Shown here one piece after another: positions 29,884-39,514 of a stretch of DNA of 61,508 nt. Within the stretch, counting starts at the first letter, position 1. Every line of letters begins with the position of its first letter. Origin of the DNA: Candidatus Dojkabacteria bacterium. Lineage in GTDB: Bacteria > Patescibacteriota > Dojkabacteria > SC72 > T1SED10-24. A model generated the notes under the pieces. The model was not told the DNA's origin, made no database searches, and was given only the letters and a program-made list of their open reading frames with translations. The stretch is taken from the NCBI GenBank assembly GCA_003554185.1, contig PWFU01000085.1:1-61508 (forward strand), in the 5' to 3' direction. The translations under genes were made by a program, and so were the position numbers.

Positions 29884-31599
29884 ATGAACGATGATAGAAC
29901 CCAGATAGAGGAAGTAAAAAGCAGAATTGATATAGAATCTGTTGTAGAGAGATATGTTACGCTTAAAAAAACAGGGAAAAATTATGTAGGATTATGCCCC
30001 TTTCATGCAGAAAAAACTCCCTCTTTCACGGTTACTCCATCTGTGCAGTTGTATAAATGTTTTGGATGTGGAGAAAGTGGCGATGTTATAAAATTCCTAG
30101 AGAAGGTAGAACACCTAGAATTTATAGATGCCCTAGAAAAACTGGCAAAAGAAGCAGGAGTAGAACTAAGCAAAAAACCCAAAGATAAAAACAGTATATA
30201 TGCTAAGCTAGAAGAGATAAATGAGCTAGCAACCCAATTCTTTCAAATGGAATTAGAAAATAGTACTAAAGCAAAAAAATATCTAAAAGAAGAAAGGAAG
30301 TTTGACAACCAAACTATAAAAGACTTTCGCCTAGGATATGCACCGGGGGGGAGAAAGTTACAAGAATTTTTAAAATCAAAAAACAAATATACAAAAAAAG
30401 AATTATTAACCTCTAGCCTATTCACTCAAAAACAAGAAAATATCTACGAAAGATATTTCAACCGCATAATATTCCCAATAAAAGACCATAGAGGGACAGT
30501 TGTGGGATTTACAGGAAGAAGCCTACCAGACAATGATTATGGACCAAAATATCTACACACAGCAGAAACGCCAATATTTAAAAAAAGCCAATTAATGTAT
30601 GGTATAGATCAAGGCAAAATGCATATGAGAGAACAAGACTTATGCATAGTGTGTGAAGGTACAACAGACGTTATTTCTGCTCATCAGGAAGGTTTAAAAA
30701 ATGTAATTGCCCCACTTGGTACAGCAGTAACTGAAGAACAGTTAAAATTGGTTGCTAGATACACAAAAAACATCCTCCTTATACTCGATAGCGACGAGGC
30801 AGGAGAAAAAGCATTGGAGAGATACTTTTTACTCGGCATGCCTCTAAACCTTAACATATATACCAATACCCCTGCACCATACAAAGACATAGATGAATTG
30901 GTTAAGAAAGATAAAAACAAGATTCAAGATATAATAGAAAGAAAACAAGACCTTTTTTCCCACCTACTTATCAAAAAAATTGAAGAAAAAGACATTAGTA
31001 AACACAAAGATTACAAAGAAATAATTGAATACACATCATACTTACTTGCACATGTACCAGACAAACCATCTCAAGAATTCTTTCTCAAGAAAGCTGAAGA
31101 ACTAACTACCATCGAAAGACATCTTTTTTCTCTCCAAGATAGCAAAACAAACTCACAAACAGAACAACCTCAGTATAAATCAGAAAAGCTAGAAAATGAA
31201 TTTTTTCTACTTACCCTTATTATCTACTTCAAAGACAATACAGTAATTCAGCAACTAGATTTAAAATACCTCTTTGATGAAGATATAAAAGAGGTATTAG
31301 AATATATACAAACGAACAAAGATTGGACAGAAGAAAAACTACTCGAAGAATTCTCTCACAAAATAGATCTTAAAAAAGCAATAGTTGAAGCAACGGGATT
31401 AAATATACCTTCACCTAAAAAGGAAAAATATATCTTAAATACTTTCTCTATAATTAAAAAACAGAACATTGAGAAAATGATTCACAAATTAAAAATAAAA
31501 GAAAAAATAGCTATAGAAAAAGGGGAAGATGACAGAATAGATAAGATAGAAGGAGAGATAGTAAGATTAAAAAAACTATTAGAACAAACTAAAATGTAA
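29884..31599 (+). CDS. dnaG: DNA primase DnaG
   Basis: The 571-residue enzyme has the CHC2 zinc finger (C38, H41, C59, C62), the primase core, and a Toprim domain with E258 (CEGTTDVIS) and DSDEAG (D302, D304). The C-terminal third is Lys/Glu-rich and should bind DnaB. It makes RNA primers for replication. It lies 33 bases after the RodZ-like gene but has its own -10 box. Confidence 0.97.
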   Translation: MNDDRTQIEEVKSRIDIESVVERYVTLKKTGKNYVGLCPFHAEKTPSFTVTPSVQLYKCFGCGESGDVIKFLEKVEHLEFIDALEKLAKEAGVELSKKPKDKNSIYAKLEEINELATQFFQMELENSTKAKKYLKEERKFDNQTIKDFRLGYAPGGRKLQEFLKSKNKYTKKELLTSSLFTQKQENIYERYFNRIIFPIKDHRGTVVGFTGRSLPDNDYGPKYLHTAETPIFKKSQLMYGIDQGKMHMREQDLCIVCEGTTDVISAHQEGLKNVIAPLGTAVTEEQLKLVARYTKNILLILDSDEAGEKALERYFLLGMPLNLNIYTNTPAPYKDIDELVKKDKNKIQDIIERKQDLFSHLLIKKIEEKDISKHKDYKEIIEYTSYLLAHVPDKPSQEFFLKKAEELTTIERHLFSLQDSKTNSQTEQPQYKSEKLENEFFLLTLIIYFKDNTVIQQLDLKYLFDEDIKEVLEYIQTNKDWTEEKLLEEFSHKIDLKKAIVEATGLNIPSPKKEKYILNTFSIIKKQNIEKMIHKLKIKEKIAIEKGEDDRIDKIEGEIVRLKKLLEQTKM

Positions 31600-31609
31600 A
31601 CATATTCCT

Positions 31610-32539
31610 ATGGCGCACATATCTGATTATGATAAATTTGAATACAATTACGAAAAATACTGGGAAAATAGAAAATACGAAGATAAAGCAGAGAAAATAG
31701 TATTAGAGAATTATTATAAACACATAAAAGGCAGATTTTTTATCGACATAGGAGGCTCATTCGGCAGACACTTAGATATATACTATGATAAATTTACTTA
31801 CCCAATAATACTAGATTATTCTCTAAAAACATTACAAAGAAAGAAAAAAGATATTCTGAATAAATATCCCAACACAATACTAATTGCCGCAGATGCATAT
31901 AATCTCCCTTTCAAAAAAAATACAATAGACACAACAATGATGATTAGAGTACTACATCATTTGGAAGATCAAACGAAAGCCTTAAAAGAAATTGAACGAA
32001 TTAGCAAAAGAAATTCACACTTCATCCTCGAATATGCGAACAAAATGCATATCAAAGCTATTTTAAAATGGATTATAACCTTCCAATTCCATAATTTTTC
32101 AACCAAACCATACCAACAACCAAACCAAAACAATTTCGAAGGAACAAAGAATGAGGAAACAACTGTTTTTTTAAACTATCATCCCAAACATATAAGAGAA
32201 CAGCTAAATGATCTTAATTTCCAAATTAAGCAAAAAACCAACTGTTCATTTTTAAGAATGAATTTATGCAAAAAATTATTCTCAATTCCAATTATGCTTA
32301 AAATAGAAAAGGTTTTACAAAAAACGCTCTCTTGGGCAAATTTAGCTCCCAGTATAATAATTAAAAGTGTACAAAATAATGACAAAGGATATATAAAAAA
32401 GAAAAATGAGAAATTTGAAGATATTTTGTGTTGCCCAATCTGTAAAAGTAATTTGGATTTAGAAAAAAATAGTGCTAAGTGCCAAGAATGTAATAAGAGT
32501 TTTAAAAAAGCTAAGGGCATATGGGATTTAAGAACATAA
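31610..32539 (+). CDS. SAM-dependent methyltransferase with C-terminal Trm112-like zinc ribbon
   Basis: The 309-residue protein has a class I methyltransferase domain (motif I FIDIGGSFGRHLD, then MMIRVLHHL) at about residues 30-200. The C-terminus carries a four-Cys ribbon (C275, C278, C291, C294) ending in KAKGIWDL, like Trm112/YcaR proteins. Trm112 is normally a separate partner that stabilises methyltransferases acting on tRNA, rRNA and release factors. The fusion suggests a translation-related substrate, and rsmA follows with a 19-base overlap. The exact substrate is unknown. Confidence 0.8.
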   Translation: MAHISDYDKFEYNYEKYWENRKYEDKAEKIVLENYYKHIKGRFFIDIGGSFGRHLDIYYDKFTYPIILDYSLKTLQRKKKDILNKYPNTILIAADAYNLPFKKNTIDTTMMIRVLHHLEDQTKALKEIERISKRNSHFILEYANKMHIKAILKWIITFQFHNFSTKPYQQPNQNNFEGTKNEETTVFLNYHPKHIREQLNDLNFQIKQKTNCSFLRMNLCKKLFSIPIMLKIEKVLQKTLSWANLAPSIIIKSVQNNDKGYIKKKNEKFEDILCCPICKSNLDLEKNSAKCQECNKSFKKAKGIWDLRT

Positions 32540-33267
32540 AACATAGTAGAGCTTTAGGACAAAACTTTTTTACAAATACAAATTTAGCAGAAAAGATTGT
32601 AAAAGAGGTTTTAGAATATAATCCAGATACAATACTGGAAATCGGAGGGGGTACAGGAATTTTCACCGAATTATTCTACAAGAAAAACATTAACCCAATT
32701 TGCATAGAAAAGGACAGAGTTCTTGCAGAAAACTTAGAAAAGAATTATCCTAAAGCCAAAGTCATTCAGCGAGATATTTTAGAATTAGATATACATAGTC
32801 TTCTACCAAAAGGAAAAAAGAATATTAGTTTTGGATCACTACCCTACAATCAAGCAAAAAAAATCATACACACACTTATTCAAAGTCAAGAAATTCAACA
32901 CCATTTCTATATAATACAAAAAGAAGTTGCTGAAAAATACTTGGGGAAGGATAAGAGTTCTAAGCTTTCTTGTTGCACCCAATTATATGCAACTCCAAAA
33001 ATTCTCTTTGATATATCTCCAAATAATTTCAAACCCAAGCCAAAAGTGACCAGCAGTTTTATACATTTCCAAAGGCATAAGAAGTATAAGCACATAAAGA
33101 ACGAAGAAGATTTCATAAAATACTTAGACCAAGCCTTTAAACAACCTCGCAGAAAACTGAAAAATAACCTTAAAATAAAAGATACTAAGCTCATACCAAA
33201 TACAAGACCCGAAGAACTAAACCTAGAAGAGCACTTGGAAATTTGGGAAAAATTAAAAACAAAGTGA
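32521..33267 (+). CDS. rsmA: 16S rRNA dimethyladenosine transferase RsmA/KsgA
   Basis: The 248-residue protein has HSRALGQNFFTNTNLAEKIV (the KsgA N-terminus), motif I LEIGGGTGIFTE (about 39-50), the acidic IEKD motif, and QPRRKLKNNL near the C-terminus. KsgA dimethylates two adenines near the 3' end of 16S rRNA. Motif IV, usually NLPY, is SLPY here (S106-Y109), so the Asn that contacts the target adenine is replaced. It is somewhat shorter than typical KsgA. Function is likely but this residue change is notable. Confidence 0.88.
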   Translation: MGFKNIKHSRALGQNFFTNTNLAEKIVKEVLEYNPDTILEIGGGTGIFTELFYKKNINPICIEKDRVLAENLEKNYPKAKVIQRDILELDIHSLLPKGKKNISFGSLPYNQAKKIIHTLIQSQEIQHHFYIIQKEVAEKYLGKDKSSKLSCCTQLYATPKILFDISPNNFKPKPKVTSSFIHFQRHKKYKHIKNEEDFIKYLDQAFKQPRRKLKNNLKIKDTKLIPNTRPEELNLEEHLEIWEKLKTK

Positions 33268-33273
33268 TATAAT
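33265..33273 (+). promoter_or_regulatory. Extended -10 box formed with the rsmA stop codon
   Basis: TGATATAAT is an extended -10 whose first three bases are the rsmA UGA stop. It ends 5 bases before the ATG at 33279, predicting a leaderless mRNA. Confidence 0.6.
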
Positions 33274-33278
33274 TTAAC

Positions 33279-33740
33279 ATGCTAGAGCATGAGAATAATC
33301 AAGAAGAACAATTGGATTTGGGTTTTAAAGAACCTTTTTCCAACAAATTAAGAGATAAGAAGTATAGAGCAAAACTATTTTTTGTTAAACTAAGAACAAA
33401 CAGCCTATTAAAAAATCCTGCTATGTGGATATTTACATTGCTTTCGGTATCTATGCTTTTAATCCAACATCATTATTACACCAACTATCTTGACAAACTG
33501 CCTAGCAAAATACCATTATTTGATACTCCAGAAAATTTAGAATTGAGACTCGTTGATAGTGAATATTTATTTACTGTCTTTTTATTTTGTGTATTTCTAT
33601 TCATAATAAGTTTTGCTTTATCTATTAGAATGTTTCCAAAGTTTAGATCTCTTTCCATCATGATTTTGGGAAATTTATTTATTGGTATATTTTTAATTAC
33701 AGTAGCTTACGTAAAAATATTTGGAGTGTACGTTTTTTAG
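33279..33740 (+). CDS. Membrane protein of unknown function (3 TM)
   Basis: The 153-residue protein has a charged N-terminal 45 residues and three membrane helices (about 49-65, 89-110 and 119-145). I do not recognise it. It stands just before the WecA/TagO-like gene with one base between, so the two are likely cotranscribed, and it may assist surface polymer synthesis. Confidence 0.65.
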   Translation: MLEHENNQEEQLDLGFKEPFSNKLRDKKYRAKLFFVKLRTNSLLKNPAMWIFTLLSVSMLLIQHHYYTNYLDKLPSKIPLFDTPENLELRLVDSEYLFTVFLFCVFLFIISFALSIRMFPKFRSLSIMILGNLFIGIFLITVAYVKIFGVYVF

Positions 33741-33741
33741 T

Positions 33742-34992
33742 ATGAAAAGCATAGAAATTATTAACAATTTTCTTGATTTTTTTTCTCCAAGACTGGATTT
33801 TATTAAAAACCTTTTCCCCGAAGATTTTGGTATATATATAGAATTTTTCCCAATATTTTTTGTAGGATTAATCCTAGCGTTTCTAATAACACCAATTTTA
33901 GGATATATATCACAACGTTTTAAAATTCTGGACAAGCCAAGTAAGGAAAGAGTGACTAAACTGAATAAGTATGATGTCCCTGAAAGACATATGCATGAGA
34001 AGCCAACACCGTTGCTTGGAGGTCTAGCTTTTCTAATTCCCATAATTATAACTTTAATTATGTTCATAGGGATAGCTCCCGAAATCAAGGCAATACTGAT
34101 TGCTGTATTAATACTTGTGCTAGTAGGAATCTTAGATGACATCTTTAACTTACCAGCAATACATCAATTCATAGGACAATTAATTGCTGCTCTTGTAATA
34201 TGTTTTTCTCCATTAAGTATGAACTATATAAATGTACCCCTGGATGGGACTATTACGCTGAATTGGTTAGAAACTTCTTTTACCTTTTTTGATACAACAA
34301 TGCTTCTATCCTTTCCTGGAGACCTGGTAATGTTAATATGGATTTTAATTTGTATAAATGCAATAAAGTTTGTTAATGGCTCAGACGGTTTAATGGAAGG
34401 GAATGCAATAATAATTTCTTTGCTTTTCTTCGTCTTGGCTGTACGTACTGAAGCGGATATGATTATTATTCTCAGTTTGATGCTTGCTGGAGGTTTAACA
34501 GGTTTCCTTTTTTACAATTTCCCACCTGCAAAGATATTCTCAGGCTCCGCCGGAAAAACAACCTTAGGTTTTTTAATAGCTGTAATAGCTATATTAAATG
34601 ACACAAAATTTGCTGCCTCGATTATGATCTTAACTTTGCCTATGATAGACTTTTTCTTTGTCGTAATTAAAAGATACCTTACATACAAACCAAAAGGGTT
34701 TTTTGAACTTATTAGAATTAACGATACAAATCACTTACATCATCAACTAATTTTACTTGGATTAACTCCCAAAAAAGTCTTATTAGTAGAGACAAGCATT
34801 ACACTAATAGTAGGACTTATTGCTATTTCTACAACTGGGGCAATGAACTTGTTTCTCTTCATATTAGTAGTCCTGTTAATCATCATAGCCATCTTTGTTT
34901 TACACACAATAGTAAACAAAAGAAATAAGGCAGTTACAGAACCTCCTAAAGATTCTGATACCAAGAGCCCAGAATCACGATATTCATACTAA
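33742..34992 (+). CDS. UDP-sugar:undecaprenyl-phosphate transferase, WecA/TagO-like
   Basis: The 416-residue multi-pass protein belongs to glycosyltransferase family 4. It has HEKPTPLLGG, the Asp-rich ILVLVGILDDI, NAIKFVNGSDGLMEG, and the C-terminal HLHHQLILLG. The last motif is typical of WecA, TagO and WbpL and absent from MraY, so it should start a surface polysaccharide and not peptidoglycan. I use the ATG at 33742, one base after the previous stop, with GGAG 15 bases upstream. A TTG seven codons earlier is an alternative. A long inner hydrophilic tail ends the protein. Confidence 0.87.
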   Translation: MKSIEIINNFLDFFSPRLDFIKNLFPEDFGIYIEFFPIFFVGLILAFLITPILGYISQRFKILDKPSKERVTKLNKYDVPERHMHEKPTPLLGGLAFLIPIIITLIMFIGIAPEIKAILIAVLILVLVGILDDIFNLPAIHQFIGQLIAALVICFSPLSMNYINVPLDGTITLNWLETSFTFFDTTMLLSFPGDLVMLIWILICINAIKFVNGSDGLMEGNAIIISLLFFVLAVRTEADMIIILSLMLAGGLTGFLFYNFPPAKIFSGSAGKTTLGFLIAVIAILNDTKFAASIMILTLPMIDFFFVVIKRYLTYKPKGFFELIRINDTNHLHHQLILLGLTPKKVLLVETSITLIVGLIAISTTGAMNLFLFILVVLLIIIAIFVLHTIVNKRNKAVTEPPKDSDTKSPESRYSY

Positions 34993-34994
34993 TA

Positions 34995-35023
34995 TAGACA
35001 ATTAAGAAAGAGTTACTTATAAT
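34995..35023 (+). promoter_or_regulatory. Promoter of the PEGA-domain gene
   Basis: TAGACA (34995-35000), 17-base spacer, TATAAT (35018-35023), then 6 bases to the ATG at 35030. This is a near-consensus promoter for a leaderless mRNA. Confidence 0.7.
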
Positions 35024-35029
35024 CAAACC

Positions 35030-35653
35030 ATGAGCAATACCATCAAAATTATACTCATAATTTTAGGTTTGATATTATTATCCGTTATATTACACTTCAA
35101 TCCTTTAGAGAATTTGGTCGGAAAAGTCCCGTTTTTAGGAGGTTTGTATGACAAAACAGTACTAACAATTACCAGCAAGAGAGGGACTTTAAATATAACA
35201 ATTGATGATAAAGATTATGGGCAAACCCCTACATCAATAGAGGATTTAAAACCTGGACAATATACAGTGAGACTTGAGAGGGATACCGATTCCGAAGACC
35301 TTTATGAAGAAGAGAGTTTTCTCATAAACTTGTACCCTAATACAGAATCAATAATCAGTTTAGAAATAGCACCAGAAGGGTTTAAGTCTGGACATATACT
35401 CTACTACACATCCAACACCAACGATTTAGACAATAGGGGAGAGCTGACTATAACGTCAAACGCACATAATACAGATATATACATTAACAAAACAAATATA
35501 CAAGAAAATACACAATTTCTAGAACCTGGCGAATATGAAATAAAAGCGCAAGCTAAGGGATATGAGCCCATCGAATTTCCTGTCATAATCAGAGAAGGAT
35601 ATAATCTTAATACAGATATATATATGTTACCTATACCTGTAGATTTTGATTAA
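35030..35653 (+). CDS. PEGA-domain surface protein
   Basis: The 207-residue protein has an N-terminal membrane helix (about 5-22) and two PEGA-type beta domains: about 43-105 (GTLNITIDDKDYGQTP..LKPGQYTVRL) and about 135-205 (GELTITSNAHNTDIYI..LEPGEYEIKAQAKGYEP). PEGA domains are common in surface and cell-wall-associated proteins. It is 2 bases from the large fusion gene that follows, so they are cotranscribed. Confidence 0.82.
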   Translation: MSNTIKIILIILGLILLSVILHFNPLENLVGKVPFLGGLYDKTVLTITSKRGTLNITIDDKDYGQTPTSIEDLKPGQYTVRLERDTDSEDLYEEESFLINLYPNTESIISLEIAPEGFKSGHILYYTSNTNDLDNRGELTITSNAHNTDIYINKTNIQENTQFLEPGEYEIKAQAKGYEPIEFPVIIREGYNLNTDIYMLPIPVDFD

Positions 35654-35655
35654 AT

Positions 35656-38600
35656 ATGGCAAAAGAAAATATAACTAAAACTAAAAAAAATAAACCTGTA
35701 TCTATAATAGTTCACGCTGCAAATATTGTTAGTTATAACTTAGCAAAAACTCTTGCAGAACAAGGTAGTAGGGTTATTCTAGTAGACTATTTTGATTCCA
35801 AGAGCAAAAAGACTCTCTTGGAAATTAAAAAGATAGGAGATATAGATTTTGTAGACACGCATGGATTAGAAGATCTAATGAAAAAAATAGGAAAAGTAGA
35901 TTACCTCTTCTATATCCAATCGCATTACCTGTTAAATAACGAAATTTTTGAAAGCAAGGATTTTCTTGAAGAATCAAATAATCTAAACCTTTGTTTAAAA
36001 GTTTGCCAAAAATACGGAGCAAAATTCTCTCTTGTTACAACAATTACCTTCAATGAAAAACTCATGTACGCAATGCAAAATCCAAACTATTCCAAACCCT
36101 CAGCATATTCAGCAGAAGAGCTACAAAAATATTCTGAAACTTTAGTAGCAGAATACCACGACAAGTCAAAAATAAATGCTCGAATTTTGCGTCTAGGAAC
36201 TATCCTGGGAGAAGAAAACGACATAGATAGATATCCCATCATTAACAAATTATTTGAAGACAGTGTTCGCAGAAATTCTATACAAATACCAGGGGAAGGT
36301 TTAGATATCAATTACTTAGTAAATATCAATGATGCCGTATATGGAATCCTGAAACTTACATTTTCTCCCAAAACTAATGGGGAAGTAATTTCTCTATGCA
36401 ATAACAATGACTACACAATTCTATCAATAGCCTACAAACTTTTAGAATTGAATCCAAATGCAGTGGAAATAAAATTTGTCCCAGAAACTGAGAAGAAACC
36501 TCTTCTATACACACAATATATCCCAGCACCAAATGCGGAAGAATACGGATGGGGACAAAAAATATCCTTTGAAGAATCTATCTCGGATACGCTAAAGGCT
36601 AAATATAATGAGTATAATAAAACATGGGATAAAAAAGAAGATTCTGAATCCGAATACAAGAGAAAGCTCGAAGAAATTCGAAAAAAGCGAGAAGACTATA
36701 CCCCACAAGAAGAAGTCTCTAAAACAGAAAAAACTCCATTGGGGGAATTTATATCTAAACTTTTTTCTCCAATATCTACAAAAAAGAAAAAACAGGCCCA
36801 GGACGATGAGATGAAAAAGAAAAAGCCAACACCACGCGAAATTATTATTAAAATATCTGCAATAATATTAATTGTACTCCTCTTCTACTTCCTAATATAT
36901 CCACTCGTCTCAATAAGTATAGGTAGTTATACAACATATGGCCAAGCACAAGATTTAATGAATAATTACTCTGATCTAGAACAAGAAGAAGTCGATTCCA
37001 AATTAAAAAGCATAAATAATAACGTCAAAGGTATTTCGAATAGTTTTGAGAACCTAGGATGGCTCTTTTGGGTAATTCAACAAGACGAAATGAGAGCAAA
37101 CACCTCTCTATTACTTACAAGCCTTGAAATTGGCTCTGAGGGGCTCATAGACTTTAATGAAAATGCCTCCCCCCTAATTACATATCTAGAGGAATTCGAA
37201 CCAGCTGTAGATTTCCAAGATTCTTCAACAGGAGCAGCTAGAGAATATACTGAATTGTTGAGCCAGATTGATTCAGAAGCTCCGAAAATTCAGGAATCAA
37301 TAAAGAAAATAGAAAGGGCAAGTAATATATTAAAGGAGGTAGATCCAACAGTATACCCTGACTTTTTACAACAACCCCTGAGCCAGTTACAAAAGCATAA
37401 TCTAGTAATAAATGAGCAGATTGTACCCTTTAGACAGGTAATCTCTTTCTTACCAGATATTCTAGGTGTAGACGAAAGGCAGAGATATCTCGTACTTTTA
37501 CAAAACCCAGCAGAATTAAGAAGTACAGGTGGATGGATATCAAGCTACGCTTTAGTAGATATTGAGGGAGGTCAAATCAGACGTTTAGAAGTAGATGATG
37601 TATATAATTTGGATGGGGAATTAAAAAATCAAGATAAAGTTTTTGAACCCCCTGAAGACATGCAAGAAGCTCTAGACGTTAATGAATGGAGCTTATCGTT
37701 GGCTAATTGGGAACCTGATTTTAGAGAAACTTCACAACAAGCAGAATTTTTTATTCAAGAAGCAGGCAAGGCTTCTAGCGTTGATGGAGTTATAACAATA
37801 GATATAAAGGCATTACAAAGTTTATTAGAAAGATGGGGAGGGATTAGTATACCAGGAGAACAGGAGATAATAACCCACGAAAATATATACAACAGAATTT
37901 TTGATATGCATCAAGATTTTACTCCGGGACAGTCACAGAAGGCCACTTTTTTAGCAAATCTAGCCAATGAGACATTAAACAGGCTTCTATCTTCCGATAT
38001 ACAAGAATATTCAGAAATTATGGATGTAATCTTTGAGTCTCTGGAATCTAAGAATATCTTAATATTTCTAAAACAAACTGATGCTCAAAAGTATTTTTAT
38101 GAGCAAAACTGGGATGGATCAGTATCTCCAACGAAATATGGAAATCTACCATTCGCCGTAGAATGGAATTGGGCAGCAAATAAATCAAATCTATATCTAA
38201 ATAGACAAGAAAATATAATTTTGGAAATTTTAGATAAGGATGAAATAAAATACAATTATTCATTAATTATTCAAAACAACTCCTCTACCGATACATACCC
38301 TCAAGGAGAATATACAAACTATACGCGAGTATATTTACCCGAAAATGCTGAAATAACATCGACTTCAGGTTTTGAAGATGATGAATATAATATATATCAC
38401 AAAGGAGGTTTTAAAGTTATCGCAGGCTGGTTTAATATCCCCACACAATCAACAAGGGAGCTAGGCGTTCAATATAGGATAGAAAACACAAAAAATATTT
38501 TACAAACCAGTAATAGCCAAATCTACGCAAATCTAAATATTTTCAAACAACCAGGAACACCAACAAACGATCAAATGAGAATAGAAATATTTTATCCCGA

Positions 38601-38709
38601 GACATGGAGCATACAAGATAGTGACAAATTCCAACAGTCTGGGATACGCCTAATGAAAGAATTAATACTAGATGTTGAAAGACAGTATCAAATAGAGTGG
38701 CAAAAATAA
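35656..38709 (+). CDS. Epimerase-like domain fused through a membrane helix to DUF4012
   Basis: The 1017-residue protein has an N-terminal extended-SDR (NAD-dependent epimerase-like) domain at about 10-330, a Lys/Glu linker, a membrane helix at about 396-417, and a large extracytoplasmic part with DUF4012 (about 605-1000, starting near RYLVLLQNPAELRSTGGWI). The Rossmann loop lacks its glycines (VHAANIVSYNLAK) and the YxxxK site reads YSAEE, so the cytoplasmic domain probably does not catalyse. DUF4012 proteins are frequent in CPR and some Gram-positives beside surface-polysaccharide genes. The WecA-like, PEGA and rhodanese neighbours fit this. The function is unknown. Confidence 0.85.
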   Translation: MAKENITKTKKNKPVSIIVHAANIVSYNLAKTLAEQGSRVILVDYFDSKSKKTLLEIKKIGDIDFVDTHGLEDLMKKIGKVDYLFYIQSHYLLNNEIFESKDFLEESNNLNLCLKVCQKYGAKFSLVTTITFNEKLMYAMQNPNYSKPSAYSAEELQKYSETLVAEYHDKSKINARILRLGTILGEENDIDRYPIINKLFEDSVRRNSIQIPGEGLDINYLVNINDAVYGILKLTFSPKTNGEVISLCNNNDYTILSIAYKLLELNPNAVEIKFVPETEKKPLLYTQYIPAPNAEEYGWGQKISFEESISDTLKAKYNEYNKTWDKKEDSESEYKRKLEEIRKKREDYTPQEEVSKTEKTPLGEFISKLFSPISTKKKKQAQDDEMKKKKPTPREIIIKISAIILIVLLFYFLIYPLVSISIGSYTTYGQAQDLMNNYSDLEQEEVDSKLKSINNNVKGISNSFENLGWLFWVIQQDEMRANTSLLLTSLEIGSEGLIDFNENASPLITYLEEFEPAVDFQDSSTGAAREYTELLSQIDSEAPKIQESIKKIERASNILKEVDPTVYPDFLQQPLSQLQKHNLVINEQIVPFRQVISFLPDILGVDERQRYLVLLQNPAELRSTGGWISSYALVDIEGGQIRRLEVDDVYNLDGELKNQDKVFEPPEDMQEALDVNEWSLSLANWEPDFRETSQQAEFFIQEAGKASSVDGVITIDIKALQSLLERWGGISIPGEQEIITHENIYNRIFDMHQDFTPGQSQKATFLANLANETLNRLLSSDIQEYSEIMDVIFESLESKNILIFLKQTDAQKYFYEQNWDGSVSPTKYGNLPFAVEWNWAANKSNLYLNRQENIILEILDKDEIKYNYSLIIQNNSSTDTYPQGEYTNYTRVYLPENAEITSTSGFEDDEYNIYHKGGFKVIAGWFNIPTQSTRELGVQYRIENTKNILQTSNSQIYANLNIFKQPGTPTNDQMRIEIFYPETWSIQDSDKFQQSGIRLMKELILDVERQYQIEWQK

Positions 38710-39122
38710 TAAACAACAAATTACATTTATCAATACTAACAATTGCATTCCTCATAATTGTTGTTTTGTTAATAGTATATGAAGAAGAAAATACAGTAAA
38801 AGAAGGAGATATTAAGGGTTTTTCTATACAGAATATACAACCAGACAAAGCCAGCAAAAAAGCTCAAGATGAAAATGTAAAACTTATTGATATTCGAACC
38901 AAAAGTGAAAGAGAAAAATCACATATTCCAGACTCTAAACATATACAAGAAAAAGAAACTTTAGAGGAATTAGACAGAAACTACACATACATCCTGTACT
39001 GCCAGAGTGGAAACAGAAGTTCAGGAACAGTAAAATTTTTGTATAACAACGGCTTTAGAGACATTTATAATCTCAAAGGAGGAATACAAGCTTGGGAGGA
39101 AGAGGGATTAAAAACCTATTAA
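38697..39122 (+). CDS. Membrane-anchored rhodanese-like protein
   Basis: The 141-residue protein has a membrane helix at about 9-28 and a rhodanese domain (about 50-140) with active-site Cys102 in the loop CQSGNRS, followed by GGIQAW. It should be able to carry a persulfide, on the outer side of the membrane. The GTG start at 38697 overlaps the end of the DUF4012 gene by 13 bases. Its TAA stop overlaps the TAA stop of the facing zinc-ribbon gene. Confidence 0.85.
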   Translation: MAKIINNKLHLSILTIAFLIIVVLLIVYEEENTVKEGDIKGFSIQNIQPDKASKKAQDENVKLIDIRTKSEREKSHIPDSKHIQEKETLEELDRNYTYILYCQSGNRSSGTVKFLYNNGFRDIYNLKGGIQAWEEEGLKTY

Positions 39123-39460
39123 ATTTTCACATACCCTTCATTATCTTCTAAGCTAACATAAACTTCCAAGACATCATCTAACGATATAACTTCCTGAGAG
39201 GTGAATCTCTTTAGTTCCTGTAGGTTTAAATCACAATTTATAGGTATTTTTGTAGTCAATCCAGCTGGAGAAAGGAAGTTAGCAACATTTTCTGACTTAC
39301 AATTTGGACATAAAAAGTGCATAACCGCAGAATTACCCGTTTCTTGAATTATCTTTATATCTTGAAGTTTATACACTGCCCCACATTTATCGCAGAATTT
39401 TGCAACGTTATCTATATAGAATTGTTTTTTTTCTGTCTTTTTATTTTTTAATGTTTTCAT
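39119..39460 (-). CDS. Zinc-ribbon protein of unknown function
   Basis: The 113-residue protein has two CxxC pairs (C23/C26, C51/C54) that form a single zinc ribbon, with a basic N-terminus and an acidic C-terminus. I do not recognise a family. It is divergent from the sigma factor gene with 54 bases between. TAGAAT lies 8 bases before its ATG on the reverse strand. Confidence 0.65.
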   Translation of the reverse strand: MKTLKNKKTEKKQFYIDNVAKFCDKCGAVYKLQDIKIIQETGNSAVMHFLCPNCKSENVANFLSPAGLTTKIPINCDLNLQELKRFTSQEVISLDDVLEVYVSLEDNEGYVKI

Positions 39461-39514
39461 AAATCCGTATTCTATGATATCATACCTAGTCGATTATAAC
39501 ATATAAAGAAACTT

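Noticed and set aside
33721-33741. TTG start of the WecA-like gene, 21 bases upstream
   Set aside because: It overlaps the previous gene, adds seven residues not typical of the family, and the ATG follows the previous stop by one base.
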